Shown one piece after another: positions 7,045 to 15,976 of a stretch of 64,000 nt of DNA. Under the pieces are notes generated by a model. That model saw nothing but the letters and a program-made list of their open reading frames with translations. It did no database searches and was not told the origin of the DNA. Every line of letters starts with the position of its first letter. Position 1 is the first letter of the stretch. Both the position numbers and the translations under genes were made by a program. The stretch spans positions 62,001 through 126,000 of the forward strand of contig JAHBVJ010000020.1 in NCBI GenBank assembly GCA_019637615.1. The letters are read 5' to 3'. This DNA is from Anaerolineae bacterium. GTDB taxonomy: Bacteria; Chloroflexota; Anaerolineae; Aggregatilineales; UBA2796.

Positions 7045-7722
7045 ATGAACGACCAAACTTTCAAGCAGTGGGGCGGCCTCGCGGTGATCATCGTCGGCGT
7101 GTGCTCGCTTTTGTACGGGCTTCTCTATGTCGCGCTGATCGTACTGCCCGGTGCCAAGCCGCCCACCGAAGCGCTCACCTCCTTCGGCACGCAGTGTACC
7201 AATCTGCTGTTGGCGGCCAGCGGCATCTTCGGGATCGTGGCCTCCGTCGCCATCTTTGAGCGGCTGCGCTTGGTGAACGAAGGCTGGGCGCGGGCGGCGC
7301 TGTGGTTAGGCGTGATCGGCGCGGTCTTGGGCGGGCTGCACGGCTGGTATGACTTCGTGCGCAATCCCATCCTTGCGCAACTCTACGCCGATCCAGCCAC
7401 CGCCAGCGTGAGCACGGTTGTCGGCAGTTTGCCCTCATCCATCGATCCGCGCGGGTTGGGTACGTTCGGTCTAACGGGGCTGTCGATCCTCATCATCAGC
7501 CAGTTAATCTATCAGGCGGAGAGCTTGCCGAAGCGCTTGGGAGCCGTCGCGCAGATTTCCTCGGCGCTGCTCGGCCTGATCTTCTTGGGGACGGTGCTGT
7601 GGGCGGATGGGACGGGGCCAGCGTTTGCCCGCTACCTGTTCCTCATCCCCGGCCCGCTGCAAGCCATCGTCGTCGGCCCACTGTACTACATCTGGTTCGG
7701 CTCACTCCTGCGCCGGAATTAA
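7045..7722 (+). CDS. Multi-pass membrane protein, unknown function
   Basis: About 225 aa with roughly six hydrophobic segments: AVIIVGVCSLLYGLLYVALIV, LLLAASGIFGIVASVAIF, AALWLGVIGAVLGGLHGW, LGTFGLTGLSILIISQLI, AVAQISSALLGLIFLGTV and a C-terminal pair around LFLIPGPLQAIVVGPLY. The ATG at 7045 has GGAGG seven bases upstream and precedes MNDQTFKQW; an ATG 60 bases earlier lacks a site. I do not recognise the family with confidence. It stands alone, transcribed away from mrp, whose start is about 250 bases upstream. Confidence 0.8.
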   Translation: MNDQTFKQWGGLAVIIVGVCSLLYGLLYVALIVLPGAKPPTEALTSFGTQCTNLLLAASGIFGIVASVAIFERLRLVNEGWARAALWLGVIGAVLGGLHGWYDFVRNPILAQLYADPATASVSTVVGSLPSSIDPRGLGTFGLTGLSILIISQLIYQAESLPKRLGAVAQISSALLGLIFLGTVLWADGTGPAFARYLFLIPGPLQAIVVGPLYYIWFGSLLRRN

Positions 7723-7734
7723 GCCATGACGTAT

Positions 7735-7779
7735 CGGCGCGAGATTATGCTCAGTTTACGTCAAATCAATGTCGCGCCG
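7735..7779. terminator. Weak hairpin between convergent genes
   Basis: CGGCGCGA (7735-7742) pairs with TCGCGCCG (7772-7779) around a 29-base loop, between the ends of the membrane-protein gene and the HNH gene. No T-tract follows. Confidence 0.25.
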
Positions 7780-7793
7780 ACTCAGCTAATTTG

Positions 7794-8234
7794 TTAAGCG
7801 TTTTCGATAGGTGGTACAAAATGCGCTGGAGGATACTCGCCAGCCTCGATAAGCACTTCGCGGTCAACAATGCGCGCTTCAGAGTTCAGCTCGAGCAGGA
7901 ACTGAGTAACTCTACCTTGTGGGGTAAGTGCCTTGATGTATGCTCCATCCAACGCAAAATGGTCGCTCCAATTATCCTTACGTGGGTTATATAGCAGGGC
8001 CACCTGATCCGTCACCGGATCAAAGGAGGCAAAATCACTACCCTTGTGGCGATTACAATCTAGACAGGCAAGTGCCAAATTATGTTCTGCCGTTATACCA
8101 CGATGCTTTTCGGCCACGATGTGGTCAACTTCAAAGGAATAACTCTTGCTCGCTTGTGGGATAAGGCAATACTCGCAACACGAATGGGCACGCTCAATGA
8201 CCAAGTTACGCAATGTATCAGGAATGCGCGTCAT
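7794..8234 (-). CDS. HNH endonuclease
   Basis: A 146-aa protein with a complete HNH core: a CEYC zinc knuckle near residue 20, the catalytic DH of EVDHIVAEKHRG, then HNLALACLDCNRHKG with the Asn and second CxxC plus His. This arrangement binds zinc and a catalytic metal and cuts DNA. No specificity domain is visible. Its ATG overlaps the stop of the preceding small gene by 17 bases, so the two are an operon. Proteins of this type occur in restriction, phage and toxin contexts; which one applies here is not clear. Confidence 0.9.
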   Translation of the reverse strand: MTRIPDTLRNLVIERAHSCCEYCLIPQASKSYSFEVDHIVAEKHRGITAEHNLALACLDCNRHKGSDFASFDPVTDQVALLYNPRKDNWSDHFALDGAYIKALTPQGRVTQFLLELNSEARIVDREVLIEAGEYPPAHFVPPIENA

Positions 8235-8481
8235 GTTGTTTCAACTTTTTCATCGCGCGTGCCTTAACCAAGGTCACGAAATGCTCAACACGGCTGATTT
8301 CGTCGAGTTCTGCGCGTTCATCAGGGGTAAGCAGCGCATTCCGATTTGCATCCAGCAAATAGCGCAAACGCGCTTGAGCCGTTTCAGAAACACGAAACTC
8401 GACAATCTGCGCAAGAGACGGGGAACTCAACAAAAACTCGATGAATTCGTCCTCGATTTTTACTGCACGTTCGATAGCCAT
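8218..8481 (-). CDS. Small protein co-transcribed with the HNH endonuclease
   Basis: An 87-aa helical, charged protein. The central part, IVEFRVSETAQARLRYLLDANRN, followed by LTPDERAELDEISRVEHFV and a basic end (KARAMKKLKQ), resembles small proteins often annotated as hypothetical and found upstream of HNH or toxin genes in cyanobacteria and Chloroflexota. That similarity is from memory and is not proof of function. It overlaps the HNH gene by 17 bases. An antitoxin-like or specificity role is a guess. Confidence 0.7.
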   Translation of the reverse strand: MAIERAVKIEDEFIEFLLSSPSLAQIVEFRVSETAQARLRYLLDANRNALLTPDERAELDEISRVEHFVTLVKARAMKKLKQHDAHS

Positions 8482-8536
8482 GATGAAGTACCCAACTAAC
8501 GAATACGACCAACCTCAATTATACCTTGCTGCACAA

Positions 8537-10153
8537 TCAAGCGTGTGGGCGCTTCAACCGGATCGTGAACGTCGCACCATGCCCCGGTTGGCTGGCAACG
8601 TCGATGGTGCCGCCGTGCATCGTGACCAACCGCTGGACGATGCTCAGGCCCAAGCCGCTCCCACCGCCCTGCCGTTGCGTCCGGGCATGGTCGGCACGAT
8701 AGAAACGGTCGAACACAAACGGCAAGTCATCCGGCGCGATGCCTTCACCATCATCCTTGACCCAGATCGCCACGCTGCTGCTCTCCGCGCGCGCGCCGAG
8801 GACGATTTGCCCGCCTTCTTTGGTGTGCCGGATGGCGTTGTCGATCAGGTTGCCGAGCACTTGCCGCATCCGTGCCGCGTCGATGGCGACTTCTGGCAGG
8901 TCAACAGGCGCGTCAATCGACAGCGTGCGTTGTTCCTCGTTGGCAATGGTCTCCCAGAAATCGACCAACGCACACAGGAAATCGCGCAGTTGCACCGGCG
9001 CAACCTGCACTTTGATCTGGTCAGCATCGATCAGCGACAGCAAGCGCAGGTCATCGACAAGGCGCTTCAGGAAGGTGATCTCCTCGCGCAGACTCTCGGT
9101 AGCTTCCAGCGGCGTCTGGTAGCCCGCCTCAATCGCCTCGATTTCAAGCGACATCGCGCTCAGAGGCGTGCGCAAATCATGCGCGATGTCCGCCACCATC
9201 TGCTTGTTCATGCGCGTCTGCCGCGTGATCTCGCTTGCCATTGTGTTGAAGGCATGGGTCAGTTCGCCAAATTCGTTGGGCGCGTGGATTCTCAGCGGGG
9301 TAGACCACGCACCGGTTGCCAGCCGCCGCACGCCTTGCATCATCTCGTTGACGGGCGCGGTGATCCGCCGCGACAGTTCCCAACCGAGGCCAACCGCAAG
9401 CACCACCGACAACGCACCGGACAGCGCCAGAGAGCCGTTCACAGCGCCGAGCAGTTGTTGGCGCTGTGCATCCATTTCCGCGTCAAACACCACCGTGCCA
9501 ACACGCTGATCATCGACCATGATTGGCAAGCCATCCGCGACCAGCGTGGAGTCAACCGTCGTGCCAACGTGCAAGACATCCACGTTGCTGCTGGCGATCA
9601 CCGAACCATCAGTGCTGACGATCAGGATACCGCCTGCTGGCAAATTATCGATAGGCCCACGTGGCGGGCGTGGCGCGGGTTCGCTGCTTTTCGCGATGGT
9701 GCCCGCATCGCCTGTGAATTGGTCGGGCGGCGTATTGATCGGAGAAGTCAATACAGGTTGACCGAGGTCGGTTTTCTTCGCTTGGCTAGCCAACGTCACC
9801 CTGCGCCAGCCCATGAATTGCCAGCAGTTGGCGTTGAAATTGATCAGCGAATCACTCGGCGGCGGCGTCACCTGAATGGCAAACGCTTTCGCGCCGTAGG
9901 TCACTTCAAACGGCGTTTGGGCGAACAATGCATTCACCCCGTCCCACGATCCACGCGCCTCATAGAAGCCCGCGAGACACTCCGTGAACATCTTGCCCTG
10001 CGCGCGTTCGCCTTCGACCAGAATCCGATCCACACGCTGCTCGGCAACACTGCGCGTGAACATGCTCACGATCAGGACGGGCACAGCGATCAACGGCAAA
10101 TAACTGCCCATCAATTGCCAACGGAGGCGTTTGAATGCCTTCAATGCTTTCAT
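8537..10153 (-). CDS. Membrane sensor histidine kinase
   Basis: A 538-aa class I histidine kinase. A first membrane segment (about 15-33) and a second (about 240-258) enclose a ~200-residue extracytoplasmic sensor. HAMP follows (RRITAPVNEMMQGV), then HisKA with phospho-acceptor His325 in DIAHDLRTPLSAM. The ATPase domain has an N box (NLIDNAIRHTKEGG), G1 (KDDGEGI), F box (FDRFYRAD) and G2 (GSGLGLSIV), all intact. It lies 39 bases after the response regulator gene on the same strand and is its obvious partner. The sensor region contains a Pro/Arg-rich stretch (EPAPRPPRGP); the ligand is unknown. The pair follows a secreted repeat-protein gene, which may be its target. Confidence 0.93.
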   Translation of the reverse strand: MKALKAFKRLRWQLMGSYLPLIAVPVLIVSMFTRSVAEQRVDRILVEGERAQGKMFTECLAGFYEARGSWDGVNALFAQTPFEVTYGAKAFAIQVTPPPSDSLINFNANCWQFMGWRRVTLASQAKKTDLGQPVLTSPINTPPDQFTGDAGTIAKSSEPAPRPPRGPIDNLPAGGILIVSTDGSVIASSNVDVLHVGTTVDSTLVADGLPIMVDDQRVGTVVFDAEMDAQRQQLLGAVNGSLALSGALSVVLAVGLGWELSRRITAPVNEMMQGVRRLATGAWSTPLRIHAPNEFGELTHAFNTMASEITRQTRMNKQMVADIAHDLRTPLSAMSLEIEAIEAGYQTPLEATESLREEITFLKRLVDDLRLLSLIDADQIKVQVAPVQLRDFLCALVDFWETIANEEQRTLSIDAPVDLPEVAIDAARMRQVLGNLIDNAIRHTKEGGQIVLGARAESSSVAIWVKDDGEGIAPDDLPFVFDRFYRADHARTQRQGGGSGLGLSIVQRLVTMHGGTIDVASQPGHGATFTIRLKRPHA

Positions 10154-10192
10154 CTACTAGCCCTCACGACGTTCACTGCCGTCGAACCTTTG

Positions 10193-10906
10193 TCACTCGT
10201 CGCTGGCAAACCGATAGCCGATCCCGAACACCGTCTCGACATAGCGCGGCTGCTGCGGATCAACTTCAATTTTGCGGCGCAAATTGCGGATATGGACATC
10301 AATAGTGCGTTCCAAGCCCGCGTAGTCGTAGCCGACAGAATCCGCGATTAGGCGTTCGCGCGTGAAGGGCACACCGGGTTGTTTCATCAGCGTTTCCAGC
10401 AGCGTGAACTCAGTCGGCGTCAACGAAACGACCTCATCGTCCACCGTGCAAATGTGTCGCACCGGATCAAGCATCAAGCCGCGATAGTTGTAGCATTGCG
10501 GCTGCGGCGTCAATTGACCACGCGCACGCCGCAGCAGGGCACGGATGCGGGCGACGACTTCTTGCGGGCTAAATGGTTTGGTTACGTAATCGTCCGCGCC
10601 GATCTCCAACCCGATCAGCCGATCCGTCTCCTGCACGCGCGCCGTCAACATGATGATGAAGGCGTCGGTGCGTTCGCGCAGTTTGCGGCATACATCGAAG
10701 CCATCCATATCCGGCAGCATCAGGTCGAGCAAGATCACCTGCGGATGATCGTGATAAGCGATGTGCAGGCCAGTCGTGCCATCCAGCGCGGAGAGTACTT
10801 CATAGTTGGCCTCACGCAGGAATTTCTCCAGCCAGTGGACGATCTTGATCTGATCTTCGATGATGAGTACGCGGGTTGGTTGTGTCATAACGGTTACATC
10901 ATTCAT
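10193..10906 (-). CDS. OmpR/PhoB-family response regulator
   Basis: About 237 aa. Receiver: VLIIEDQ acidic pocket, phospho-acceptor Asp in ILLDLMLPDMDGF, Thr in MLTARV and Lys in VTKPFSP. The C-terminal winged helix (VVSLTPTEFTLLETLMKQPG ... VDVHIRNLRRKIE) binds DNA. The ATG at 10906 (MNDVTVMTQPTRVLII) gives a normal family length; a longer frame from TTG 10957 adds an unlikely N-terminus, and an ATG at 10888 is also possible. It is the upstream partner of the histidine kinase. Confidence 0.92.
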   Translation of the reverse strand: MNDVTVMTQPTRVLIIEDQIKIVHWLEKFLREANYEVLSALDGTTGLHIAYHDHPQVILLDLMLPDMDGFDVCRKLRERTDAFIIMLTARVQETDRLIGLEIGADDYVTKPFSPQEVVARIRALLRRARGQLTPQPQCYNYRGLMLDPVRHICTVDDEVVSLTPTEFTLLETLMKQPGVPFTRERLIADSVGYDYAGLERTIDVHIRNLRRKIEVDPQQPRYVETVFGIGYRFASDE

Positions 10907-10968
10907 TATTGCCGACGAAGCCAGCAAGGGACTCCTCCTCGCCAGCAGATAGATCAACTATAGCATGA

Positions 10969-10990
10969 AGGCGGGTTCGCAGACCCGCCT
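10969..10990. terminator. Hairpin between the secreted-protein gene and the two-component genes
   Basis: AGGCGGGT and ACCCGCCT form a perfect 8-bp stem with a 6-base loop. It lacks a T-tract on the minus strand, so it may only attenuate read-through from the secreted-protein gene into the regulator gene. Confidence 0.4.
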
Positions 10991-11108
10991 AGCACCTTTC
11001 GTCAGTTGTTGGAACTAGGGAGGGCGGATCGCATCTCCCTAATTCCACCTTGCCGGACATGGGCAAGGGACTGAACTACCACATCGTTACGGTTACCGCT
11101 GGAACGCG

Positions 11109-12032
11109 TCAGGCGTTCGGCGTGGCTTCTGGAGTCGCATCCGGCGCAGCGGGTGTCGTATCTGGCGCGTTCGGGGATTTATCATTGCGCCCCGGACGGT
11201 TTGGACGACCCGAATCCGACTGCCAGCCATTGTTGCCGTTATCACGGAATTCGAATTGGAAGTTGCCGAAGCCATTAAAGCCATCGAACCACATCGCGAA
11301 CGCTCCGGGCATACTGATCATCTGCGTGACCTGCTCGACCAGACGCACGCTGCGTCCATCGGCCTGTGCCTGCGTAATCAGTCCTTCCTTCACATCCTGC
11401 GCCAAGGCATCTTTGCGCGCTTTGACGATGGCATCGATCACGGTTTGTACCTGAACGTTCTTCTCCGTGGCGACCTGTACAATCGACTTGCCGCCAGATG
11501 CCGCCTTGACGAGATCAGGGCAGCTCACGCCGATGGCCTGCGCCGCCACCGTCAGCGGGTTGATTTCGTTGTACTGCGAAATGTTCACACCGCGCCCGAA
11601 CGCCCTGATCGCGATGCCGCTACCGGGACGCATCTTGTCGCTCGGTGTGCTGCCGCCCTGACCGGGGAGGGTAGGCAGTGATGGTAGCGTCGGGACGGTG
11701 CCGTCCTTCTGTGCCTGTTCGAGGTCAGCTTGACGCGCGGCATCCAGCGCCTTATTCACGTCATCCAGCGTGACATTCTTGTCGGCGGCAAGGTCTTGCA
11801 GCGTCTTCCCGCTGACGAGTGCCAAGCGCAGTTCCGGCGCGGTAATGCCGAGGGCAGTCGCCGCCACCGCCGTGTAATCGGTCGTGCTGCACGGGTTGCT
11901 CAGACCAAACATCCTGATCTGTGGGCCGTTGGGGCCGCCTTGTGCGCTCACCGATAACGTTTGAGAGAATACTGTCGCCAGAGCAAGGGAAGCCGCGATT
12001 GCGCCATAAACGAGAGTACGTTTTACATTCAT
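11109..12032 (-). CDS. Secreted two-repeat protein of unknown function
   Basis: A 307-aa protein with an N-terminal signal peptide (RTLVYGAIAASLALATVFS, Ala-rich cleavage region). It then has two copies of a ~75-residue helical module: AVAATALGITAPELRLAL..GKTLQDLAADKNVTLDDVNKAL (about 52-95) and TVAAQAIGVSCPDLVKAA..GKSIVQVATEKNVQVQTVIDAI (about 160-205). Each ends in a helix followed by a KDG or KEG turn. The C-terminus is low-complexity (Asn/Gly/Phe, then Pro/Asp/Ala). Similar modules occur in exported proteins of Chloroflexota and Actinobacteria with no assigned role. The gene lies upstream of, and on the same strand as, the two-component pair. Confidence 0.75.
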   Translation of the reverse strand: MNVKRTLVYGAIAASLALATVFSQTLSVSAQGGPNGPQIRMFGLSNPCSTTDYTAVAATALGITAPELRLALVSGKTLQDLAADKNVTLDDVNKALDAARQADLEQAQKDGTVPTLPSLPTLPGQGGSTPSDKMRPGSGIAIRAFGRGVNISQYNEINPLTVAAQAIGVSCPDLVKAASGGKSIVQVATEKNVQVQTVIDAIVKARKDALAQDVKEGLITQAQADGRSVRLVEQVTQMISMPGAFAMWFDGFNGFGNFQFEFRDNGNNGWQSDSGRPNRPGRNDKSPNAPDTTPAAPDATPEATPNA

Positions 12033-12263
12033 CTTCTAAATCCTCTAACCATTACGATTTCGGTGTGCGCCTGTTGTCTCACGCACCATACTTACTGTTT
12101 TACCGGAAACTTGTTTAGAAGTGATGAAGACACTATCTCTCCCTTTTGACTATGGCCTTTTGTAACGGTTTATTGCTGCCTAACCTCACTAATCAATGAG
12201 CACCTCTTTGGCCTAAACTCGACAGGATGTGGATTTTAAACGCTCACTAATAAACGAGGTGAT

Positions 12264-13178
12264 ATGGACGACAAGATTGTTCAAGTGCAACATCTCAGGA
12301 AAGCCTACGCCAATTATGTAGCCATCGAGGACGTTAATTTCGACGTCCATCGCGGCGAGATATTCGGGCTGCTGGGGCCGAACGGCGCAGGCAAGACGAC
12401 CACGCTCGAAATCCTCGAAGGACTGCGCCAGCCGGATGCTGGTTTCATTCGGGTGCTCTCGCTTGACCCTTCCCGCGAGGCACACCGCTTACAAAATCTG
12501 ATTGGCATCCAGTTGCAGGCATCCGGAATGCCGGACAGCATCACCGTACGCGAGGCGATGGACTTCTTCTGCGCCTACCATCGGATCGCGCCGCGCATGG
12601 ACTTGTTGGAGCGGCTTGAACTTCAGGAAAAACTGAACACACAGCACTACATGCTCTCGACCGGACAAAAGCGGCGGTTAGCGTTGGCGCTGGCGATTGC
12701 CCATAAGCCAGCCCTGATCTTCCTCGATGAGCCGACCGCCGCGCTGGACGTGATCTCGCGATCCGAGCTGCACGCGGTGATCCGCGAGTTGCAGGACGAA
12801 GGCACGACCATCATCCTGTCGTCGCACGATATGGCGGAGGTCGAGAAACTGACCAGCCGCGTCGCCATTCTCCTACACGGCGAGATCGTCGCCATCGGCA
12901 CGCCCAACGAATTGACGGCGACGGGCGCGGGACTGACCAAGATTTCGATCCATACCGAGCATTCCAGCCTCAATGAGGATGTGAATGTGCCCGCCGTAAG
13001 CCAGCGGATGTTGAAGGACGAATACGACGTTTTCTTCAGCACTGACCCCGCCGTGACGGTTTCGGCTCTCCTCGACTACATCAAAGCACACCAAGACCCG
13101 TTGATCGATCTGCGGGTAGAGCGTCCATCACTGGAAGAGCGCTTCTTGGAAATCACGACTCAGAAGGAGATGGCATGA
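12264..13178 (+). CDS. ABC exporter ATP-binding subunit (DrrA/CcmA type)
   Basis: A 304-aa ABC ATPase. Walker A is GPNGAGKTT, the Q-loop follows at IGIQLQ, the signature is LSTGQKRR, and Walker B with D-loop is LIFLDEPTAALD; the H-loop is in LSSHDMAEVE. The ~80-residue C-terminal extension and the ABC-2 partner are typical of the DrrA family, which exports drugs, lipids or polysaccharides. GAGGT lies upstream of the ATG. The gene overlaps the permease gene by four bases (ATGA), so the two subunits are translated together. The substrate is not deducible. Nearest neighbours do not specify a pathway. Confidence 0.93.
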   Translation: MDDKIVQVQHLRKAYANYVAIEDVNFDVHRGEIFGLLGPNGAGKTTTLEILEGLRQPDAGFIRVLSLDPSREAHRLQNLIGIQLQASGMPDSITVREAMDFFCAYHRIAPRMDLLERLELQEKLNTQHYMLSTGQKRRLALALAIAHKPALIFLDEPTAALDVISRSELHAVIRELQDEGTTIILSSHDMAEVEKLTSRVAILLHGEIVAIGTPNELTATGAGLTKISIHTEHSSLNEDVNVPAVSQRMLKDEYDVFFSTDPAVTVSALLDYIKAHQDPLIDLRVERPSLEERFLEITTQKEMA

Positions 13179-13990
13179 TGACGGCCTTTATGACCCATCT
13201 TGGGTTTGAATTTCGGACTGGCGTTCGCAACAAGTCGCTGCTGCTGCTGAACTACCTGTTCCCGCTGGGCTTCTACTTCTTGGCGAGTGCGCTGCTGACG
13301 GGCATGAATCCAAGCTTCCGAGAAACGCTGATCGCGTCGATGGTGTTCTTCACGGTGCTGACCAGTACCCTGCTCGGCCTGCCGGAGCCTATCGTTACTG
13401 CCCGTGACTCCGGCATCTATCGCAGCTACAAGATTCACGGCGTGCCCAAGCTGTCGATTCTGCTGATTCCGGTGATCACCACCATTCTGCATACCACCAT
13501 CGTCGCCATTTTCATCGTGATCACCGCGCCGCTGCTGTTCAACGCCGTCCTGCCCGCCAACGGCCTGAGCTTTGCGCTGGGCTACCTCATGATGGCCTTC
13601 GCCTGCGCGGGGCTTGGCTTGCTGATCGGCGTGGTCGCGCCCAACACCCGCGCCACGATTCTGCTCGGTCAAGCCGTCTTCCTGCCTTCGATGATGATCG
13701 GCGGTCTGATGTTCCCCGCCCATATGCTGCCCCCGACGCTCGGCAAGCTGGCGCTGTTGATGCCGAGCAACCATGCCCTGAATATCGTTAACGGTTGGGT
13801 TAGCGGCGGGATTTTGACGTTCAACGCGTATGGCTCGGTGCTTGTGTTGTTCGCGGTTGGCGCGCTGGCGTTTGGTTCCGCCCTGTATCTCTTCAACTGG
13901 GACAGTCAGAACAAGGTCAAGCATAATCCCCTGATTGCCCTGCTGGCGCTGCTGCCGTTGGTGGTAGCCATCGGGTTGTCTCTGCTCTAG
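13175..13990 (+). CDS. ABC-2 type transporter permease
   Basis: A 271-aa integral membrane subunit with six hydrophobic segments, from YLFPLGFYFLASALL to the last one, ALLALLPLVVAIGLSLL. The segment PSMMIGGLMFPAHMLPPTLG, with its short re-entrant loop before the fifth helix, and the segment LALLMPSNHALNIVNGW match ABC-2 (DrrB-like) permeases. It forms the exporter with the ATPase encoded immediately upstream. Confidence 0.9.
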   Translation: MMTAFMTHLGFEFRTGVRNKSLLLLNYLFPLGFYFLASALLTGMNPSFRETLIASMVFFTVLTSTLLGLPEPIVTARDSGIYRSYKIHGVPKLSILLIPVITTILHTTIVAIFIVITAPLLFNAVLPANGLSFALGYLMMAFACAGLGLLIGVVAPNTRATILLGQAVFLPSMMIGGLMFPAHMLPPTLGKLALLMPSNHALNIVNGWVSGGILTFNAYGSVLVLFAVGALAFGSALYLFNWDSQNKVKHNPLIALLALLPLVVAIGLSLL

Positions 13991-14521
13991 ACGAAGCTTA
14001 CCCTTCGCCAGTAGCCATGTTCGCCGCTGGCGATACGGCAACCTTCGGCGGGACGCGGCGGGAAACAGACTAGATAGAGGCCAATGATCCCTAAAATGAT
14101 CCAAAGTCGAGGAGAACAAGGGATCATTGGCGATCTGAATTACATGTTTGTTTCTGTGTTCTGTTGAGGCGTATTGCGGGAATTCCGCACGAGCGTGTTT
14201 TGACCTGACATTGGCTCGTATGATATGAGATTGCAGACCCTCCATTACCCATCCGTCTATGGGCGTATGGATAATTGGCATGAGGAGCGGTGGCAACCAC
14301 TGATGTAGGCTGTCCTCGTATTTCCATTGGTCTGGACGGAACTGCCAAGCTCACGCCGAGACTTAGAACGAGTAGCTTTTGTATTCTAACACAAATCGAA
14401 AGAGAGTCAAGAGGCCGATTGTCTGTGTTTTGTCAAGGAATGATAAAAAAGTAGTAAAAATTACAGCAGGGGAAACGAGGGCGGGTGGAATGACTACCCT
14501 ATCGATTCCGTAGCAAGCGTC
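13991..14521. other. Gene-free region with a long inverted repeat
   Basis: No supported gene. The minus-strand frame reaching 14296 is a shadow of the permease gene. The one structured element is a perfect 13-bp inverted repeat, GCCAATGATCCCT (14080-14092) and AGGGATCATTGGC (14119-14131), with a 26-base loop and no T-tract. The rest is unremarkable AT-richer spacer. Confidence 0.55.
14080..14131. repeat. 13-bp perfect inverted repeat
   Basis: Arms GCCAATGATCCCT and AGGGATCATTGGC around 26 bases. It lies about 90 bases after the ABC permease stop, so it may act as a transcript end-processing or termination structure for the exporter operon. Confidence 0.5.
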
Positions 14522-15283
14522 TCAAGATAAAGATGATTTTGAACGGGCGATAACCTGATCTGGCATGGAGTCTGCTTCTACTTCCCGTTCATCTTCGAGC
14601 AAGCGTGAACCATCTGGCGCGGATTCCAGATCAAGAAATTCGTTCATGCGCTGCGAGATGAAGACGGCGTATTCTTCGATCACGTCCGTCGCGATGAATT
14701 TACGGTTGCCATCCACCATTTCCGCCCATACATTGTAACGCGGCGTATCGTAGCCTTCTTTTTTGGAGGCCGCCGTCTCTTCATAGCGAATGCGCTCGAC
14801 GCCGGAAAGCCCTATCGTCGTGGGTTGGGTGAGAAAATTGGGGAGCGGCTTGCGTGACACTTCTATTTTCTCGTCGCTGATCTCGATCTGGGTCTTGTTG
14901 AAGGTCGCCAGCCCTAACCAATAATAGGAAGCTAGGGTGAATAGCGCGAAGCCAAGCGCGATTGGGAGGGAAGTTGGTTTTGCGAAGCTCGTCCCGACGA
15001 GAATCACGGTGATAAAGGTGAATAGGGTGCTTAACAGGGCGCTCGTAATGAATGATTCGCTTTTATCGAGGCGAAAGTTGGTGCGAAAAGCGATGGTCAA
15101 ATGGTTATCGGCCTCGTCGGCGGTGATCTGCGGCGGCTGCTTCACTTTCCGACGTTTGATCTTGGCATCCGGAGGGTCGAATTGAAAAACGGTATTGCAC
15201 GCCGGACAGACCGCCACCATCCGTTGGATATTGATATTCTCGGCTGAAACCGGCTTCCCGCAGTGGGGGCATATGAGCTGCAT
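14522..15283 (-). CDS. Zinc-ribbon membrane protein, unknown function
   Basis: A 253-aa protein. It opens with a zinc ribbon, CPHCGKPVS then VCPACNTVFQF (cysteines about 5, 8, 26 and 29), followed by a charged linker (KIKRRKVKQPP). Two adjacent hydrophobic segments lie at about 85-103 and 108-125 (LLSTLFTFITVILVGTSF, IALGFALFTLASYYWLGL). The C-terminal part (about 135-215) is PH-like in pattern and ends in an acidic tail. This layout is common in small bacterial membrane proteins of unknown role. It follows the TetR gene on the same strand, about 100 bases downstream, and could be part of its regulon. Confidence 0.75.
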   Translation of the reverse strand: MQLICPHCGKPVSAENINIQRMVAVCPACNTVFQFDPPDAKIKRRKVKQPPQITADEADNHLTIAFRTNFRLDKSESFITSALLSTLFTFITVILVGTSFAKPTSLPIALGFALFTLASYYWLGLATFNKTQIEISDEKIEVSRKPLPNFLTQPTTIGLSGVERIRYEETAASKKEGYDTPRYNVWAEMVDGNRKFIATDVIEEYAVFISQRMNEFLDLESAPDGSRLLEDEREVEADSMPDQVIARSKSSLS

Positions 15284-15383
15284 CGCACACCTTGATTCTG
15301 ATCAACCATCCGCGTTTCTATAACCATACTACGCTTCGGCAAGCCGCCAAGTTGCAGTCCGCATTGACGCGAACTGTGCAACG

Positions 15384-15971
15384 TCAGGGTTTGAAATAGG
15401 GTTTCAAGACGAGCATCATGAGATCGACGCCGCGCTGAAATTGGTTGTCATTGATGGGCTGTTCGCTGATGTCGAGGCTGGACAGCCAGAATTCGCTGAT
15501 CAGCCAGCATATATCGGCTAACTGCGTGATGGTGTGATCATCGATGGGTATGGTGAGCAAGCCAGATTGCGCGTAGGCCGCGATGATGGCTTGGAAGCCT
15601 TCGTAGCCGCGCGCACGAATGGCGATGTACCGTGATCGCAAGACAGCATCTTGGCGCAGCAGCGCGATCATCTCCCGATAGATGAACGTGTAGGCGCTCA
15701 TGATCTCGAAATTGACGCGCACAAAGGATTGAATATCCTCAAGCGTGGGGAGTCGATCCGTAGGCAGCTCAAACGCGACATCTAGCGCAGCAAATTGACG
15801 CTCGAAGATGGCGCGGATGATTTCTTCCTTGTTGCGGTAGTGATAGTATAGGTTGCCGGGGCTGATGCCCGCTGCCTCGGCAATATGATTGGTCGAAACA
15901 GCGCCCGTGCCTTGCATGTTAAACAAGTGAAGCGCCGCATCGAGGATACGGTCTTTGGTTTTCATCGCCAT
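15384..15971 (-). CDS. TetR/AcrR-family transcriptional regulator
   Basis: A 195-aa repressor. The N-terminal helix-turn-helix is complete: TKDRILDAALHLFNMQG, then STNHIAEAAGISPGNLYYHYRNKEEII. The YYHYRNKEEI variant and long ligand domain suit the branch that often carries a C-terminal DUF of TetR proteins. The ATG at 15971 is used; a second one at 15965 is also possible. A near-perfect palindrome lies six bases upstream, so it should repress itself. Neighbours are the zinc-ribbon membrane gene downstream and the DppBC permease genes upstream, both on the same strand. Confidence 0.92.
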   Translation of the reverse strand: MAMKTKDRILDAALHLFNMQGTGAVSTNHIAEAAGISPGNLYYHYRNKEEIIRAIFERQFAALDVAFELPTDRLPTLEDIQSFVRVNFEIMSAYTFIYREMIALLRQDAVLRSRYIAIRARGYEGFQAIIAAYAQSGLLTIPIDDHTITQLADICWLISEFWLSSLDISEQPINDNQFQRGVDLMMLVLKPYFKP

Positions 15972-15976
15972 TTCGA

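Noticed and set aside
8441..10351. 636-codon plus-strand frame
   Set aside because: It is antisense to the histidine kinase, whose motifs are complete; its His/Arg/Gln-rich translation is typical of shadow frames.
13160..14296. 378-codon minus-strand frame
   Set aside because: It overlaps the ABC-2 permease on the other strand and its Gln/Arg/His-rich translation has no domain; only the intergenic end is unique.
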